64,000 nucleotides of DNA from Lewinellaceae bacterium (GCA_020636435.1 JACJXX010000002.1:2666001-2730000); one strand, 5' to 3'; shown: positions 49,661 through 58,276, counted from the stretch's first letter. The notes: generated by a model from the sequence alone, not told the origin. Program-made: numbers and translations.

Positions 49661-50847
49661 TAGCCATAGACGAAAAAGGATACTACGGAGAGTTTGGCGG
49701 GGCATTCATCCCCGAGATGCTTCACCCCAACATCGAGGAGTTGCGGCAGCAGTACATCCAGGTGATGGAAGAACCGGCTTTCCAGCGGGAATTCCACCAG
49801 TTGCTGAAAGACTATGTCGGCCGGCCTTCGCCCCTGTACCTGGCGGAGCGACTTTCCGAACATTATAAAGCTACCATCTACCTGAAGCGGGAAGACCTGA
49901 ACCACACCGGCGCTCACAAGATCAACAATACCATCGGGCAAATCCTCCTGGCAAAGCGGTTGGGCAAAACGCGGATCATTGCCGAGACCGGCGCCGGCCA
50001 GCACGGGGTGGCTACGGCCACCGTTTGTGCCCTGATGGGCCTTCCCTGTATCGTCTACATGGGCGCTGTCGACATCAAGCGGCAGGCGCCCAACGTCTCC
50101 CGCATGCGCATGCTGGGCGCAGAGGTGCGCCCCGCTACCAGCGGCAGCCAAACGCTTAAAGACGCCACCAACGAGGCGATCCGGGATTGGATCAACAACC
50201 CGGAGGATACCCACTACATCATTGGCTCGGTAGTAGGGCCGCACCCGTACCCGGATATGGTCGCCCGTTTCCAGTCGGTCATCAGCGAAGAGATGAAATG
50301 GCAACTGGAAGAACACACCGGACGGGAGAATCCCGACGCCATTATTGCCTGTGTCGGCGGCGGCAGCAATGCCGCCGGCGCATATTATCACTACCTCAAC
50401 GAAGAGGGGGTCCGGCTGATCGCCGTCGAAGCGGCCGGCCACGGCATCCACAGCGGCGAATCGGCGGCGACCAGCGTGCTGGGCACCAAGGGCATCATCC
50501 ACGGCAGCCGGACACTGCTCATGCAAACTCCGGACGGACAGATCACGGAACCCTACTCTCTCTCTGCCGGGCTGGATTATCCGGGGATTGGCCCCCTGCA
50601 CGCGCACCTGATTGCCAGCGGCAGGGCGGAGGCCATCAGCATTACCGACGATGAGGCCCTGGAGGCGGCCTTCTTCCTTTCCCGAAAAGAGGGCATTATC
50701 CCCGCCCTGGAGACCGCCCACGCTTTCGCCGCCCTGGATAAGATGGACTATCGCCCGGAGGACGTCATTGTCATCTGCCTCTCCGGCCGGGGCGATAAAG
50801 ACCTGGATACCTATATTCAAAACTTCGGCCGGTTTCAGGCCCGTTAA
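49657..50847 (+). CDS. trpB: Tryptophan synthase beta chain
   Basis: The protein has 396 residues. TrpB condenses indole and serine to tryptophan using PLP. It shows GYYGEFGGAFIPEMLHPNIEEL at the start, the PLP lysine motif REDLNHTGAHKINNTIGQ (Lys near residue 87), ETGAGQHGVATATVCAL, the phosphate-binding CVGGGSNAAGAYYHY and the late SLSAGLDYPGIGP and CLSGRGDKDLDTY. It is separated from trpA by a 196-base insert with an inverted-repeat element, whereas the other genes of the operon are closely packed. Confidence 0.98.
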   Translation: MIAIDEKGYYGEFGGAFIPEMLHPNIEELRQQYIQVMEEPAFQREFHQLLKDYVGRPSPLYLAERLSEHYKATIYLKREDLNHTGAHKINNTIGQILLAKRLGKTRIIAETGAGQHGVATATVCALMGLPCIVYMGAVDIKRQAPNVSRMRMLGAEVRPATSGSQTLKDATNEAIRDWINNPEDTHYIIGSVVGPHPYPDMVARFQSVISEEMKWQLEEHTGRENPDAIIACVGGGSNAAGAYYHYLNEEGVRLIAVEAAGHGIHSGESAATSVLGTKGIIHGSRTLLMQTPDGQITEPYSLSAGLDYPGIGPLHAHLIASGRAEAISITDDEALEAAFFLSRKEGIIPALETAHAFAALDKMDYRPEDVIVICLSGRGDKDLDTYIQNFGRFQAR

Positions 50848-50883
50848 ATTATTTGGGTTCGAAGACGAATAACGGATAAAACC

Positions 50884-51028
50884 GTAGCTTCTCAATATAT
50901 AGAATAAAACCTTTCGTCCTTACAGGACTAAAACAACGCTAAACCCCATTTCCAGGGCCTTACGGCCCTGGCAACGGCCTTTCGTCCCTACAGGACTGGC
51001 AGCAAAACGACATTTACTGAGAAGTTAC
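50884..51028. repeat. 145-bp inverted-repeat element between trpB and trpA
   Basis: Ends GTAGCTTCTCAATATAT (50884-50900) and ATTTACTGAGAAGTTAC (51012-51028) are inverted repeats with a few mismatches. Inside are two copies of CCTTTCGTCC(T/C)TACAGGACT (50910-50929 and 50978-50997) around a palindrome CCAGGGCCTTACGGCCCTGG (50952-50971). It looks like a REP/MITE-type insertion within the operon; no target duplication was found. Confidence 0.65.
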
Positions 51029-51043
51029 ATAAAACCTTCAAAA

Positions 51044-51835
51044 ATGAACAGGCTCGACAAGCTTTTCGCCAATAAGCAGAAGGATATTCTAAACATCTAC
51101 TTCACCGCCGGCTACCCCAACCTGGGAGACACCGGAAAGATCATACAGGCCCTGGACGAGGCCGGCGCCGACCTCATCGAGCTGGGCATGCCTTATTCTG
51201 ACCCGTTGGCGGATGGGCCTACCATTCAGCAAAGCGGGCAGCGCGCCCTGCAAAACGGCATGACGCTGTCCCTGCTTTTCGACCAAGTGGAAGCTGTTCG
51301 GAAAAAAACAGGCATTCCCCTGATTCTGATGGGCTATTTCAACCAGGTGATGCAATACGGAGAGCAGCGCTTCGTCGACAAATGCGTGGAAGTGGGCATC
51401 GACGGCCTTATCCTGCCCGACCTGCCCCTGTACGAGTATGAGCAGTTTTATAAGGAGATGCTGGAAAAGGCGGGCCTGGGCATCAGCTTTCTGATTACCC
51501 CTCAAACTACTGAGGATCGAATCCGGAAGGTGGATCAACTGAGCCGGGGTTTCATTTATATGGTCGCCAATTCCGCCATAACTGGCGCCAAAGGGGGCAT
51601 CACGGAGGAACAACTGGCGTATTTTGAACGGGTAAACAAGCTGCCGTTAAATAACCCCCGGCTCATAGGCTTCGGAATTTCGAACCACGAAACCTTTGCC
51701 ACCGCCTGCCAATACGCCGCCGGCGCCATCATCGGCAGCGCCTTCATCCACGCCCTGGCGGAGGCGAAGGAGGTGGAGAAAGCTGCCATGAGCTTCGTCC
51801 GCTCCATCCGCGGCGTCGAAGCAAAAGTATTATAA
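51044..51835 (+). CDS. trpA: Tryptophan synthase alpha chain
   Basis: The protein has 263 residues. TrpA splits indole-3-glycerol phosphate to indole, which passes to TrpB by tunnel. Motifs are NIYFTAGYPNLGDT, DLIELGMPYSDPLADGPTIQQSGQRAL with the catalytic Glu near residue 48, LMGYFNQVMQYG, GLILPDLPLYEYE with the second catalytic Asp, FLITPQTTEDRIRKVDQLSRGFIYMVANSAITGA and GFGISNHETF with GAIIGSAFIHAL. The gene completes trpEGDCFBA. Confidence 0.97.
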   Translation: MNRLDKLFANKQKDILNIYFTAGYPNLGDTGKIIQALDEAGADLIELGMPYSDPLADGPTIQQSGQRALQNGMTLSLLFDQVEAVRKKTGIPLILMGYFNQVMQYGEQRFVDKCVEVGIDGLILPDLPLYEYEQFYKEMLEKAGLGISFLITPQTTEDRIRKVDQLSRGFIYMVANSAITGAKGGITEEQLAYFERVNKLPLNNPRLIGFGISNHETFATACQYAAGAIIGSAFIHALAEAKEVEKAAMSFVRSIRGVEAKVL

Positions 51836-51898
51836 TATTCGCGTCATCCCTGCCGGCCATGCTGGCACAGCAGGCGGGCGTGTTCCATCAAAGCTACT

Positions 51899-52915
51899 AT
51901 GATCATCCAACTCGACAAAAAGATCACCGGCGCCCAGCTGAAAGGGCTGAAGGAAAAGCTGAAGCAAATCCGGTACAAGACCACTCATGTCGTTACTCAA
52001 TACGCCGACTACATCATTGGGGTGGGAAAGGAAGAATTTGATATCCGCGCCATTGGCACCCTGCCGGGCATCCGGGACATCCACCGGGTGAGCGACGACT
52101 ACAAGCTGGTCTCGAAAAAGTGGCGGGTGGAAGACACCACCATCCGGCTGGATGGGGATATCGAAATCGGCACCGGCCGGTTTGCCGTGATGGCCGGGCC
52201 CTGTTCCATTGAATCGGAAGAACAGATCGAAAAAACCATAGATCATCTGGCCAAAAACGGCGTGCGCATCATGCGGGGCGGTGTGTACAAGCCGCGCAGT
52301 TCGCCCTATTCCTTCCGCGGGCTGGGCATCGACGGGCTGAGGCTATGGCATGAGAAAGCCAGTGCGGCGGGCATCAAGATCATTACCGAGGTGATGATGG
52401 TGGAGCAGATCGAAGCTATGGCCGAGTATGTAGACATTTTTCAGGTAGGGGCGCGCAACTCCCAGAATTTCAATTTGTTGGATGCGCTGGGCGAAGTGGA
52501 TAAACCGGTCCTCTTAAAAAGAGGCATCTCCGGCACCATCGATGAACTGCTGCAGGCTGCCGAATACATCTTCTCCAACGGCAACGAAAGGATCATGCTC
52601 TGCGAGCGCGGCATTCGCACTTACGAAACCGCCTATCGCAATACTATGGACATCAATGCCATCGCCATGCTCAAGGAGAAGACCCACCTGCCGGTCATTG
52701 CCGACCCCTCCCATGGGATCGGCCTGCGGCGCTATGTCGGCAAAGTTGCCCTGGCCTCTATTATGGCGGGTGCCGACGGCGTCATCCTGGAAGTGCACGA
52801 GCAGCCTGAAAAGGCACTCTCCGACGGCCAGCAGACGCTGAGCTTCCCGGAAGCGGAGCGTTTGTATAAGCGGATGAGGCAGGTGTTTGAGTTGAGGGAA
52901 ACCTTCCAGCTTTGA
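51899..52915 (+). CDS. aroF: 3-deoxy-7-phosphoheptulonate synthase (DAHP synthase, type I-beta)
   Basis: The protein has 338 residues. It condenses phosphoenolpyruvate and erythrose 4-phosphate, the first step toward chorismate. An N-terminal ferredoxin-like/ACT-type domain of about 70 residues (MIIQLDKKITGAQLKGLKEKL) is typical for the long I-beta form and provides regulation. The barrel has FAVMAGPCSIESEEQI, RGGVYKPRSSPYSFRGLG, ITEVMMVEQIE, FQVGARNSQNFNLL, PVLLKRGISGTIDELLQAAEYI, CERGIRTYE and VIADPSHGIGLR. Placement 63 bases after trpA suggests the same transcript, so supply of chorismate would follow Trp need. Its stop codon lies in the left arm of a hairpin into which a mobile element has inserted. 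Confidence 0.95.
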   Translation: MIIQLDKKITGAQLKGLKEKLKQIRYKTTHVVTQYADYIIGVGKEEFDIRAIGTLPGIRDIHRVSDDYKLVSKKWRVEDTTIRLDGDIEIGTGRFAVMAGPCSIESEEQIEKTIDHLAKNGVRIMRGGVYKPRSSPYSFRGLGIDGLRLWHEKASAAGIKIITEVMMVEQIEAMAEYVDIFQVGARNSQNFNLLDALGEVDKPVLLKRGISGTIDELLQAAEYIFSNGNERIMLCERGIRTYETAYRNTMDINAIAMLKEKTHLPVIADPSHGIGLRRYVGKVALASIMAGADGVILEVHEQPEKALSDGQQTLSFPEAERLYKRMRQVFELRETFQL

Positions 52916-53176
52916 GAAACTTCTTTGGATTCCTCTTGGCCACGTTGGGTGCGATTCTAGTTTGTACCCCCTTATGTTTCTGGGCATGAAAACACCCGGA
53001 ATTATTCCCTCGAAGTACTGTTACATGGATTCCCGGTTCCATTGTTGAGGCCGTAGGCTCCATAACAGTGGAGCAAGGGGACTGTGAAACCGTGTTTTCC
53101 TGAATTTTAGGGGCATTTCCCCAAGCTATCTGCTACATGGGTACAAATGGGAATCGCACCCGCCACGTTTCTCAAA
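52911..53176. terminator. Intergenic hairpin split by the mobile element
   Basis: TTTGAGAAAC (52911-52920) and GTTTCTCAAA (53167-53176) are exact 10-bp inverted arms that contain the stops of the two convergent genes. Removing the element and one target copy leaves a loop of about 20 bases. The hairpin family is the one with the GAGAAAC core seen at 13803. Confidence 0.6.
52947..53161 (+). mobile_element. MITE-like element, copy 2 (215 bp)
   Basis: The element has the same terminal inverted repeats as copy 1 (GGGTGCGATTC...GAATCGCACCC; 20 of 23 terminal bases pair) and is flanked by a perfect 8-bp direct repeat GCCACGTT (52939-52946 and 53162-53169). Compared with the reverse complement of copy 1 it differs by an extra C near the left end and one T-to-A change. 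The near identity and intact target duplication show recent movement. Confidence 0.92.
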
Positions 53177-54377
53177 CCTGGCCCTGGATCGATCGCTCCA
53201 CATCCCCGATTATATCCTCAATATCTTCAATACCGGTGGAGATGCGCACCAGCCCATCCGTAATGCCATACTGAAGCCTTGCCTCCCGGGGCACGCTGAT
53301 GTGCGACATGGAAGCTGGGTGCAACACCAGGGTATCCACATCCCCCAAGGTGGGCGTGAGGGTGCATAATTCCAGGCGGTTCATGAACTGTTTGCCGGCT
53401 TCCAGCCCTCCTTCCAGTTCGAAGCTGAGCATGCCGCCGAAGTCCTTCATCTGCCGTTTGGCGATAAGGTGGGCGGGATGGGAGGGCAGGCCCGGGTAGT
53501 TCACCTTTTTTACCCTGGGATGTTGTTCCAGCCATTCGGCCAGTTGCCGGGCGTTGCGGCAGTGGCGTTCCATCCGTATTTTCAGCGTTTTCAGGCCGTT
53601 GTGCAGCAGCCAGGCATCCCAGGAGTTGCAGTTGGCGCCCAGCAATTTGAGTTTGGGCAGTACGGCTTCCTGCATCAGGGCTTTATCCTTGCCGACAATC
53701 GCCCCGGCGGTAGAATTGCCGTGCCCGTTGAGGTATTTGGTGGTGGAGTGAACGACGAAATCAGCGCCGTGCTTTAAGGGTTGTTGCAGGTAAGGCGTTG
53801 CAAAAGTATTGTCGGCAACAACTTTACAGTTATATTTGTGTCCCAGTTCTGCCAGAGCGGCCATATCGAAGCAGTCCAGCGTGGGATTGGCGGGGGTTTC
53901 GTAATAGAGCATTCGGATGTTTCCGTTATCCCGGAGGAGGCGTTCCGCCTCGCCCAGGTCGTTGAGGTTGGTGGTGTGGAAGCCAATCTGCAGCGGCTGC
54001 AGCACATCGCGGAACAGGGCGGTGGTGCCGCCGTAGAGGTTGCCCTGGGCGAGGATGGCGTCCCCGCTTTTCAGCAGGCCCAGCAGGAGGGTGGAGATGG
54101 CGGCCATGCCCGAACTGGTGAGCAGGCCGGAAGTTTGCAACCCGGTGCTGTGGGCTTCCAATTGAGCGATCTTTTCCGCCACAGCGTCAATGGTCGGGTT
54201 GCCGAAGCGGCTGTAGATGTGCCCGGGCTGTTGGCCCAGGAAGACGTCCATGCCCTGCTCAATGGAGTCGAAAGCAAAGGAGGATGCGGCATATATGGGA
54301 AGCTGATGAGGGCGGGTGTAGCGCCGCTCTTCCGGTTCCTGCACACAAAGAGACCCGAAACCTATCTGTTTTTTCAT
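53172..54377 (-). CDS. PLP-dependent Cys/Met metabolism enzyme (cystathionine gamma-synthase / methionine gamma-lyase type)
   Basis: The protein has 401 residues. The fold-type I Cys/Met family is clear: YSRFGNPTIDAVAEKIAQLE (55-74), TSSGMAAISTLLLGLLKSGD, YYETPANPTLDCFDMAAL (Tyr stacked on PLP, near 159), VVADNTFATPYLQQPLKHGADFVVHSTTKYLNGHGN with PLP Lys214, and SFELEGG and LGDVDTLVLHPASMSH in the C-terminal domain. The family includes cystathionine gamma-synthase, gamma- and beta-lyases, methionine gamma-lyase and O-acylhomoserine sulfhydrylases; the sequence alone does not separate these here. A methionine gamma-lyase assignment is slightly favoured by the LGDVDTLVLHPASMSH segment. The gene stands alone and is convergent with aroF. 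Confidence 0.88.
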   Translation of the reverse strand: MKKQIGFGSLCVQEPEERRYTRPHQLPIYAASSFAFDSIEQGMDVFLGQQPGHIYSRFGNPTIDAVAEKIAQLEAHSTGLQTSGLLTSSGMAAISTLLLGLLKSGDAILAQGNLYGGTTALFRDVLQPLQIGFHTTNLNDLGEAERLLRDNGNIRMLYYETPANPTLDCFDMAALAELGHKYNCKVVADNTFATPYLQQPLKHGADFVVHSTTKYLNGHGNSTAGAIVGKDKALMQEAVLPKLKLLGANCNSWDAWLLHNGLKTLKIRMERHCRNARQLAEWLEQHPRVKKVNYPGLPSHPAHLIAKRQMKDFGGMLSFELEGGLEAGKQFMNRLELCTLTPTLGDVDTLVLHPASMSHISVPREARLQYGITDGLVRISTGIEDIEDIIGDVERSIQGQV

Positions 54378-54463
54378 TGTTCCATAATTTTGTGTAAATT
54401 TTCCAAATCTCCAAATTCTGGAAAATTTGAACTGAAAACCTCCAGGAGGAAAGTAGTGAAAGC

Positions 54464-55513
54464 ATGCAAGATAATTATACAGACGAGTACTACGACCATC
54501 AGATCATTAAAGTTGACAAAAAGCAGAGCCTGATCCGGATTGACAAGTTCCTGATGGACCGCCTGGAGCGCACCTCGCGCAACCGCGTACAGAACGCCAT
54601 TAAATCGGGTTCTATTCAGGTGGGAGGGCAGGACATCAAGCCCAACTACAAAGTGAAGCCGGGTGATGAAATTTCCATTGTCATTCCCCGCCCGCCGGGG
54701 GAAGGCTCCCGGGTTATCCCGCAGAACATCCCCCTGGACATCCGCTATGAAGACGATGAGCTCCTGGTGGTTCACAAGCCTGCCGGCATGGTGGTGCATC
54801 CCGGCATCGGCCATCACCGGGGGACGCTGGTCAATGCGCTGGCCTACCATTTCGGCCACCAGAACCTGCCGGTCATGGACGGCAACCAGCAGGACCGCCT
54901 CGGGTTGGTGCACCGGATCGACAAGAATACATCCGGCCTGCTGGTGGTGGCTAAATCCGACTACGCCATGACCCATCTGGCCAAGCAGTTTTATTACCAT
55001 ACCGTTGAGCGGACTTATCAGGCACTGGTCTGGGGAGATCCTGAAGAAGAAAAGGGAACCGTGCGCGCCAGCGTGGGCCGCCACCCGAGGTTTCGCCAAA
55101 AATTTACCACTTTCCCGGAGGGAGAGGGCGGCAAATGGGCGGTCACGCATTACAAAGTGCTGGAGCGCCTGTACTATGTAAGCCTCGTTGAATGCAAGCT
55201 GGAGACCGGCCGCACGCACCAAATCAGGGTCCACATGGAGTCGTTGGGCCACCCTTTATTCAATGACGAACGCTACGGCGGGGATCGCATCGCAAAAGGT
55301 ACCGTTTTCAGCAAGTACAAGATGTTTGTGGAGAACACCTTTACCATTATCCCCCGGCATGCGCTCCATGCCCGTTCTCTGGGGTTCATCCACCCGCGCA
55401 CCGGCAAGGAGATGAATTTCGATTCTGATTTGCCCGATGATTTCCAGGAAGCGCTCGACCGGTGGCGCCGGTACGTGGCGGGGCGCAAGGCGGCAACGGG
55501 GGAGTTGGATTGA
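54464..55513 (+). CDS. rluD: RluD-like 23S rRNA pseudouridine synthase
   Basis: The protein has 349 residues. An S4 RNA-binding domain spans about 22-75 (RIDKFLMDRLERTSRNRVQNAIKSGSIQVGG). The catalytic domain has DELLVVHKPAGMVVHPG, LGLVHRIDKNTSGLLVVAKSD with catalytic Asp153, RTYQALVWG, LECKLETGRTHQIRVHM-like segment (KLETGRTHQIRVHMESLGHPLFND), and HARSLGFIHPRTGKEM. RluD-class enzymes make pseudouridines in helix 69 of 23S rRNA; other RluA-family targets cannot be excluded. Divergent from the PLP enzyme gene; the next gene follows after 32 bases. Confidence 0.93.
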   Translation: MQDNYTDEYYDHQIIKVDKKQSLIRIDKFLMDRLERTSRNRVQNAIKSGSIQVGGQDIKPNYKVKPGDEISIVIPRPPGEGSRVIPQNIPLDIRYEDDELLVVHKPAGMVVHPGIGHHRGTLVNALAYHFGHQNLPVMDGNQQDRLGLVHRIDKNTSGLLVVAKSDYAMTHLAKQFYYHTVERTYQALVWGDPEEEKGTVRASVGRHPRFRQKFTTFPEGEGGKWAVTHYKVLERLYYVSLVECKLETGRTHQIRVHMESLGHPLFNDERYGGDRIAKGTVFSKYKMFVENTFTIIPRHALHARSLGFIHPRTGKEMNFDSDLPDDFQEALDRWRRYVAGRKAATGELD

Positions 55514-55545
55514 AGGATTGAAGGAATGAGAGAATTAAAATAATT

Positions 55546-56079
55546 ATGCAAAAAGAAATAGAAGCAACCAAACGCTGGCTGGAAAAAATAGTGGTGGGCC
55601 TCAACCTGTGCCCATTTGCCCGCCTGCCTTTTTCCAGCGGCCGCATCCGCTATGTGTTGTACGAAGAGACGGATATCGTACAGTTGGCCAAACTGATGGT
55701 CCTGGAGGCGCAGCGCCTCAGCCGCGTGCCGGCGGACGAAGTGGAAACCACCCTAATCATTCTTCCGCATGCCCTTCCGGATTTTTTAGATTACCTGGAT
55801 TTCCTGGAAGAAGCCGAATGGCTTATCCGGGAAAACGAGCTGGAAGGCATTATTCAGGTAGCCTCTTTCCACCCGGATTACCAGTTTGCAGGAACCCAGC
55901 CGGATGCGCCGGAGAACTACACCAACCGTTCTCCTTATCCCATGCTGCACTTGCTTCGGGAAGAGAGCATAGAAAAGGCCCTGGAAAACTACGAGAATCC
56001 GGAAGCCATACCGGAACGCAATATTGAAAAAATGCGGGAGCTGGGAGTGGAAGGGGTGAAACGGCTGATGGGGGGATAG
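55546..56079 (+). CDS. DUF1415 protein
   Basis: The protein has 177 residues and fits the whole DUF1415 family: EATKRWLEKIVVGLNLCPFARLPF at the start, with the Cys-Pro-Phe-Ala motif, then ETTLIILPHALPDFLDYLDFL, IIQVASFHPDYQFAGTQPDAPENYTNRSPYPMLHLLREESIEKAL, and a Glu/Met-rich end. The His and Asp residues in SFHPDYQF and PENYTNRSPYP are conserved and could form an active or metal site. The biochemical role is not known. It lies between the RluD-like gene and the acyl-CoA reductase on one strand. Confidence 0.88.
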   Translation: MQKEIEATKRWLEKIVVGLNLCPFARLPFSSGRIRYVLYEETDIVQLAKLMVLEAQRLSRVPADEVETTLIILPHALPDFLDYLDFLEEAEWLIRENELEGIIQVASFHPDYQFAGTQPDAPENYTNRSPYPMLHLLREESIEKALENYENPEAIPERNIEKMRELGVEGVKRLMGG

Positions 56080-56083
56080 GGGG

Positions 56084-56141
56084 AACCGCAAAACCGCAAA
56101 ACCGCAAAACCGCAAAACCGTAAAACCGTAAAACCGCAAAA
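56084..56141. repeat. Tandem octamer array AAAACCGC
   Basis: About seven copies of the 8-bp unit AAAACCGC (two read AAAACCGT) begin five bases after the DUF1415 stop and end 28 bases before the next start codon. Confidence 0.9.
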
Positions 56142-56169
56142 GGCAGAACCAAATTTTGGAAAGTAATCA

Positions 56170-57186
56170 ATGACACTAAAAGAACGCATCAACGTACTAA
56201 CCCAACTGGGAGAACATCTTCGCGAAGAAGACGAGTACTTGTATGCCCTGATGCACCGCACCAGCCACAACAACGCCTGGTTTACCATCGAGAACCAGAA
56301 GCAGGCGGTGGCGGCGATTGCGGAGAAGATGCTGGCCGCAGAAAAACTGGAAGCCTGGCTTCAGCGCTACGGCATACCCCAAGAGGCTGAACCGAAAACC
56401 GTGGGCGTCGTCATGGCAGGCAATATCCCCCTGGTAGGCTTTCACGACCTGCTGTGCGTATTTGCCGCCGGGCATCGGGCGCTTGTCAAATTATCGGATA
56501 AGGACCAGTATGTTTTGCCCTACCTGCTCCAGTTGATGGAGCGGTTCGATGAACGGTCGAAGGCGTATTTTAGCATCGTCCGGCAACTGTCCGGATTTCA
56601 GGCAGTTATCGCCACAGGCAGCAACAACTCCGCTCGTTATTTCGAGTCTTATTTCGGCAAATACCCTCACATCATCCGGCGAAACCGAAACGGGATCGCC
56701 GTATTGACGGGGGAAGAACAGGCCGAAGAATTACTGGAGCTGGGCAAGGATATTTTCTCTTACTTTGGCCTGGGCTGCCGGAACGTCTCGAAAATCTACG
56801 TTCCGGAAGGCTATGATTTCGATCCGCTGCTGGAGGCGCTGCACGAGTACCGGCAGATCGTCCTCAACACCAAATACAAGAACAATTTCGACTACAACTA
56901 CGCCCTGAATATGCTCAATAAAGAAGAATTTAAGGGCAATGGCTGTATAATGTTGAGAGAAGACGCCAGCCTTCAATCCCGGATTGCTTCCCTGCATTAT
57001 GAATGCTATAAGAAAATAGAAGAGGTGGAACGGGAAATAGAAAGCCGCAGTGAAGAAATCCAATGCATCGTCGCCCGCGAGGGCCTGCTCCGTCATCCTG
57101 CTTTTCCTTTTGGCCAAGCACAACAACCTGAACTATGGGATTATGCCGATGGAGTGGATACCCTGGCTTTTCTCCTGAATCTTTAA
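56170..57186 (+). CDS. Acyl-CoA reductase, LuxC family
   Basis: The protein has 338 residues. LuxC-type enzymes reduce acyl-CoA to fatty aldehyde with NADPH. Seen are PKTVGVVMAGNIPLVGFHDLLCVFAAGHRALVKLSDKD, resembling the aldehyde-dehydrogenase nucleotide-binding part, AVIATGSNNSARYFESYFGKYPHIIRRNRNGIAVLTG (about 138-176), and the catalytic-type Cys in SYFGLGCRNVSKIYVPEG (near residue 203), where the Cys follows the pattern of the thioester-forming residue. The protein is shorter than classical LuxC (about 480) and matches the short form common in Bacteroidota. No lux genes are near. Its physiological substrate is not known. Confidence 0.85.
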   Translation: MTLKERINVLTQLGEHLREEDEYLYALMHRTSHNNAWFTIENQKQAVAAIAEKMLAAEKLEAWLQRYGIPQEAEPKTVGVVMAGNIPLVGFHDLLCVFAAGHRALVKLSDKDQYVLPYLLQLMERFDERSKAYFSIVRQLSGFQAVIATGSNNSARYFESYFGKYPHIIRRNRNGIAVLTGEEQAEELLELGKDIFSYFGLGCRNVSKIYVPEGYDFDPLLEALHEYRQIVLNTKYKNNFDYNYALNMLNKEEFKGNGCIMLREDASLQSRIASLHYECYKKIEEVEREIESRSEEIQCIVAREGLLRHPAFPFGQAQQPELWDYADGVDTLAFLLNL

Positions 57187-57205
57187 TTGCACACAATCCC
57201 GGAAT

Positions 57206-58273
57206 ATGAAATTTTTATACTTACCTCTGATCCTATTGACTGTCCTCCAGCCAGGGTTTGGGCAAAACGACTACCGGGTCATTGGCGCGGCTCATGAGAT
57301 CGAGGCATCGATCAGCAGCGACTATTACATTCAGGCCATTGAAGACCAGCGTGCCTTTCAGGCTAACCTGGGAATTGTCAACCGGGGATTGTGGAATGAC
57401 CTCAAACGGCAGTTGATCCTGGAAACCGGTTTCTGGGACAGCCTGCTGAAGCAAATGAATGCCTGGCTTTTGCCGCAGGAAAATGCCGAACCGATAGTGG
57501 TTAAGGTTCAGGAACTTTACCTTTGGGAAAACCGGGGAATGAAGGCGGAGCAGGGGTTCATCCGCCTGAAACTTTCTTTTGCTCCTGCCGGCAAAGAGGT
57601 GGAAACGGTAGTTGCGGTTGAACTTTCGGGTAAGGAAACGACGGTGCTCGACGGCCATGCCAAACGCCTGGAAGCCGCTTTCTTTCGGTGTTTGCAGCAG
57701 TATGATGAGAAACGAAAAAATGACGGAGAGGGGATAGCCTCTGTTTTTTCGGCTCAGGACGGCGCCGGGAGAGCCGATATCCTGGCGGCCCGCAACTTTT
57801 TGAATCTCTGGAAAGGGGAACTTTTCCCTGCTTCCGGTTCCCTGCGAAATAAAGGCGTGCTATTCCGGTATCAGTTGTATCGCAGGGGCGCGCCGGCGGA
57901 GCAACCTTATTATGCTTTGCTGAGAAAGAATAAGCTGTACCTGTGGGCCGGCAATTACACCGGAGCAGGCGAATATTACACCCAGGTTCTGGAACAGGGC
58001 CGCTACCTGTTCCTGATCGACGAATTATTTATAAAACAGGGGTCAGAACTGGCGGCAAAGTTAGGCGAGGCTACAAGCAGGGTAGGCATTCTCATCGATA
58101 TGGAAACGGGCGCGCCTCAAATCGTGGACGATGAATTGATGGAAAAGCTGATGAAGCCCTACCCGGCGTTGTCGGAAAAATACCTGTTCAAAGACATTCT
58201 GAAATTTCCTTTTCAACTCACCAGAGTGCAGAACGTAATCGCGGAAATCAACCAGATGGAGCCGAAAAATTAA
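57206..58273 (+). CDS. Secreted protein of unknown function
   Basis: The protein has 355 residues with a signal peptide (about 1-20, ending PGFGQ). No family is recognised. The visible parts are a charged helix region (EDQRAFQANLGIVNRGLWNDLKRQ), a strand-rich region with KVQELYLWENRG and FIRLKLSFAPAGKEVETVVAVELSGKE, and a C-terminal half with alternating hydrophobic segments (GVLFRYQLYRRG, LYLWAGNYTG, RYLFLIDELF). It could be a periplasmic or outer-membrane-associated protein. No sorting domain or lipobox is present. It follows the acyl-CoA reductase by 19 bases on the same strand and is followed by a terminator hairpin, so the two are probably co-transcribed. Confidence 0.6.
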   Translation: MKFLYLPLILLTVLQPGFGQNDYRVIGAAHEIEASISSDYYIQAIEDQRAFQANLGIVNRGLWNDLKRQLILETGFWDSLLKQMNAWLLPQENAEPIVVKVQELYLWENRGMKAEQGFIRLKLSFAPAGKEVETVVAVELSGKETTVLDGHAKRLEAAFFRCLQQYDEKRKNDGEGIASVFSAQDGAGRADILAARNFLNLWKGELFPASGSLRNKGVLFRYQLYRRGAPAEQPYYALLRKNKLYLWAGNYTGAGEYYTQVLEQGRYLFLIDELFIKQGSELAAKLGEATSRVGILIDMETGAPQIVDDELMEKLMKPYPALSEKYLFKDILKFPFQLTRVQNVIAEINQMEPKN

Positions 58274-58276
58274 TGA

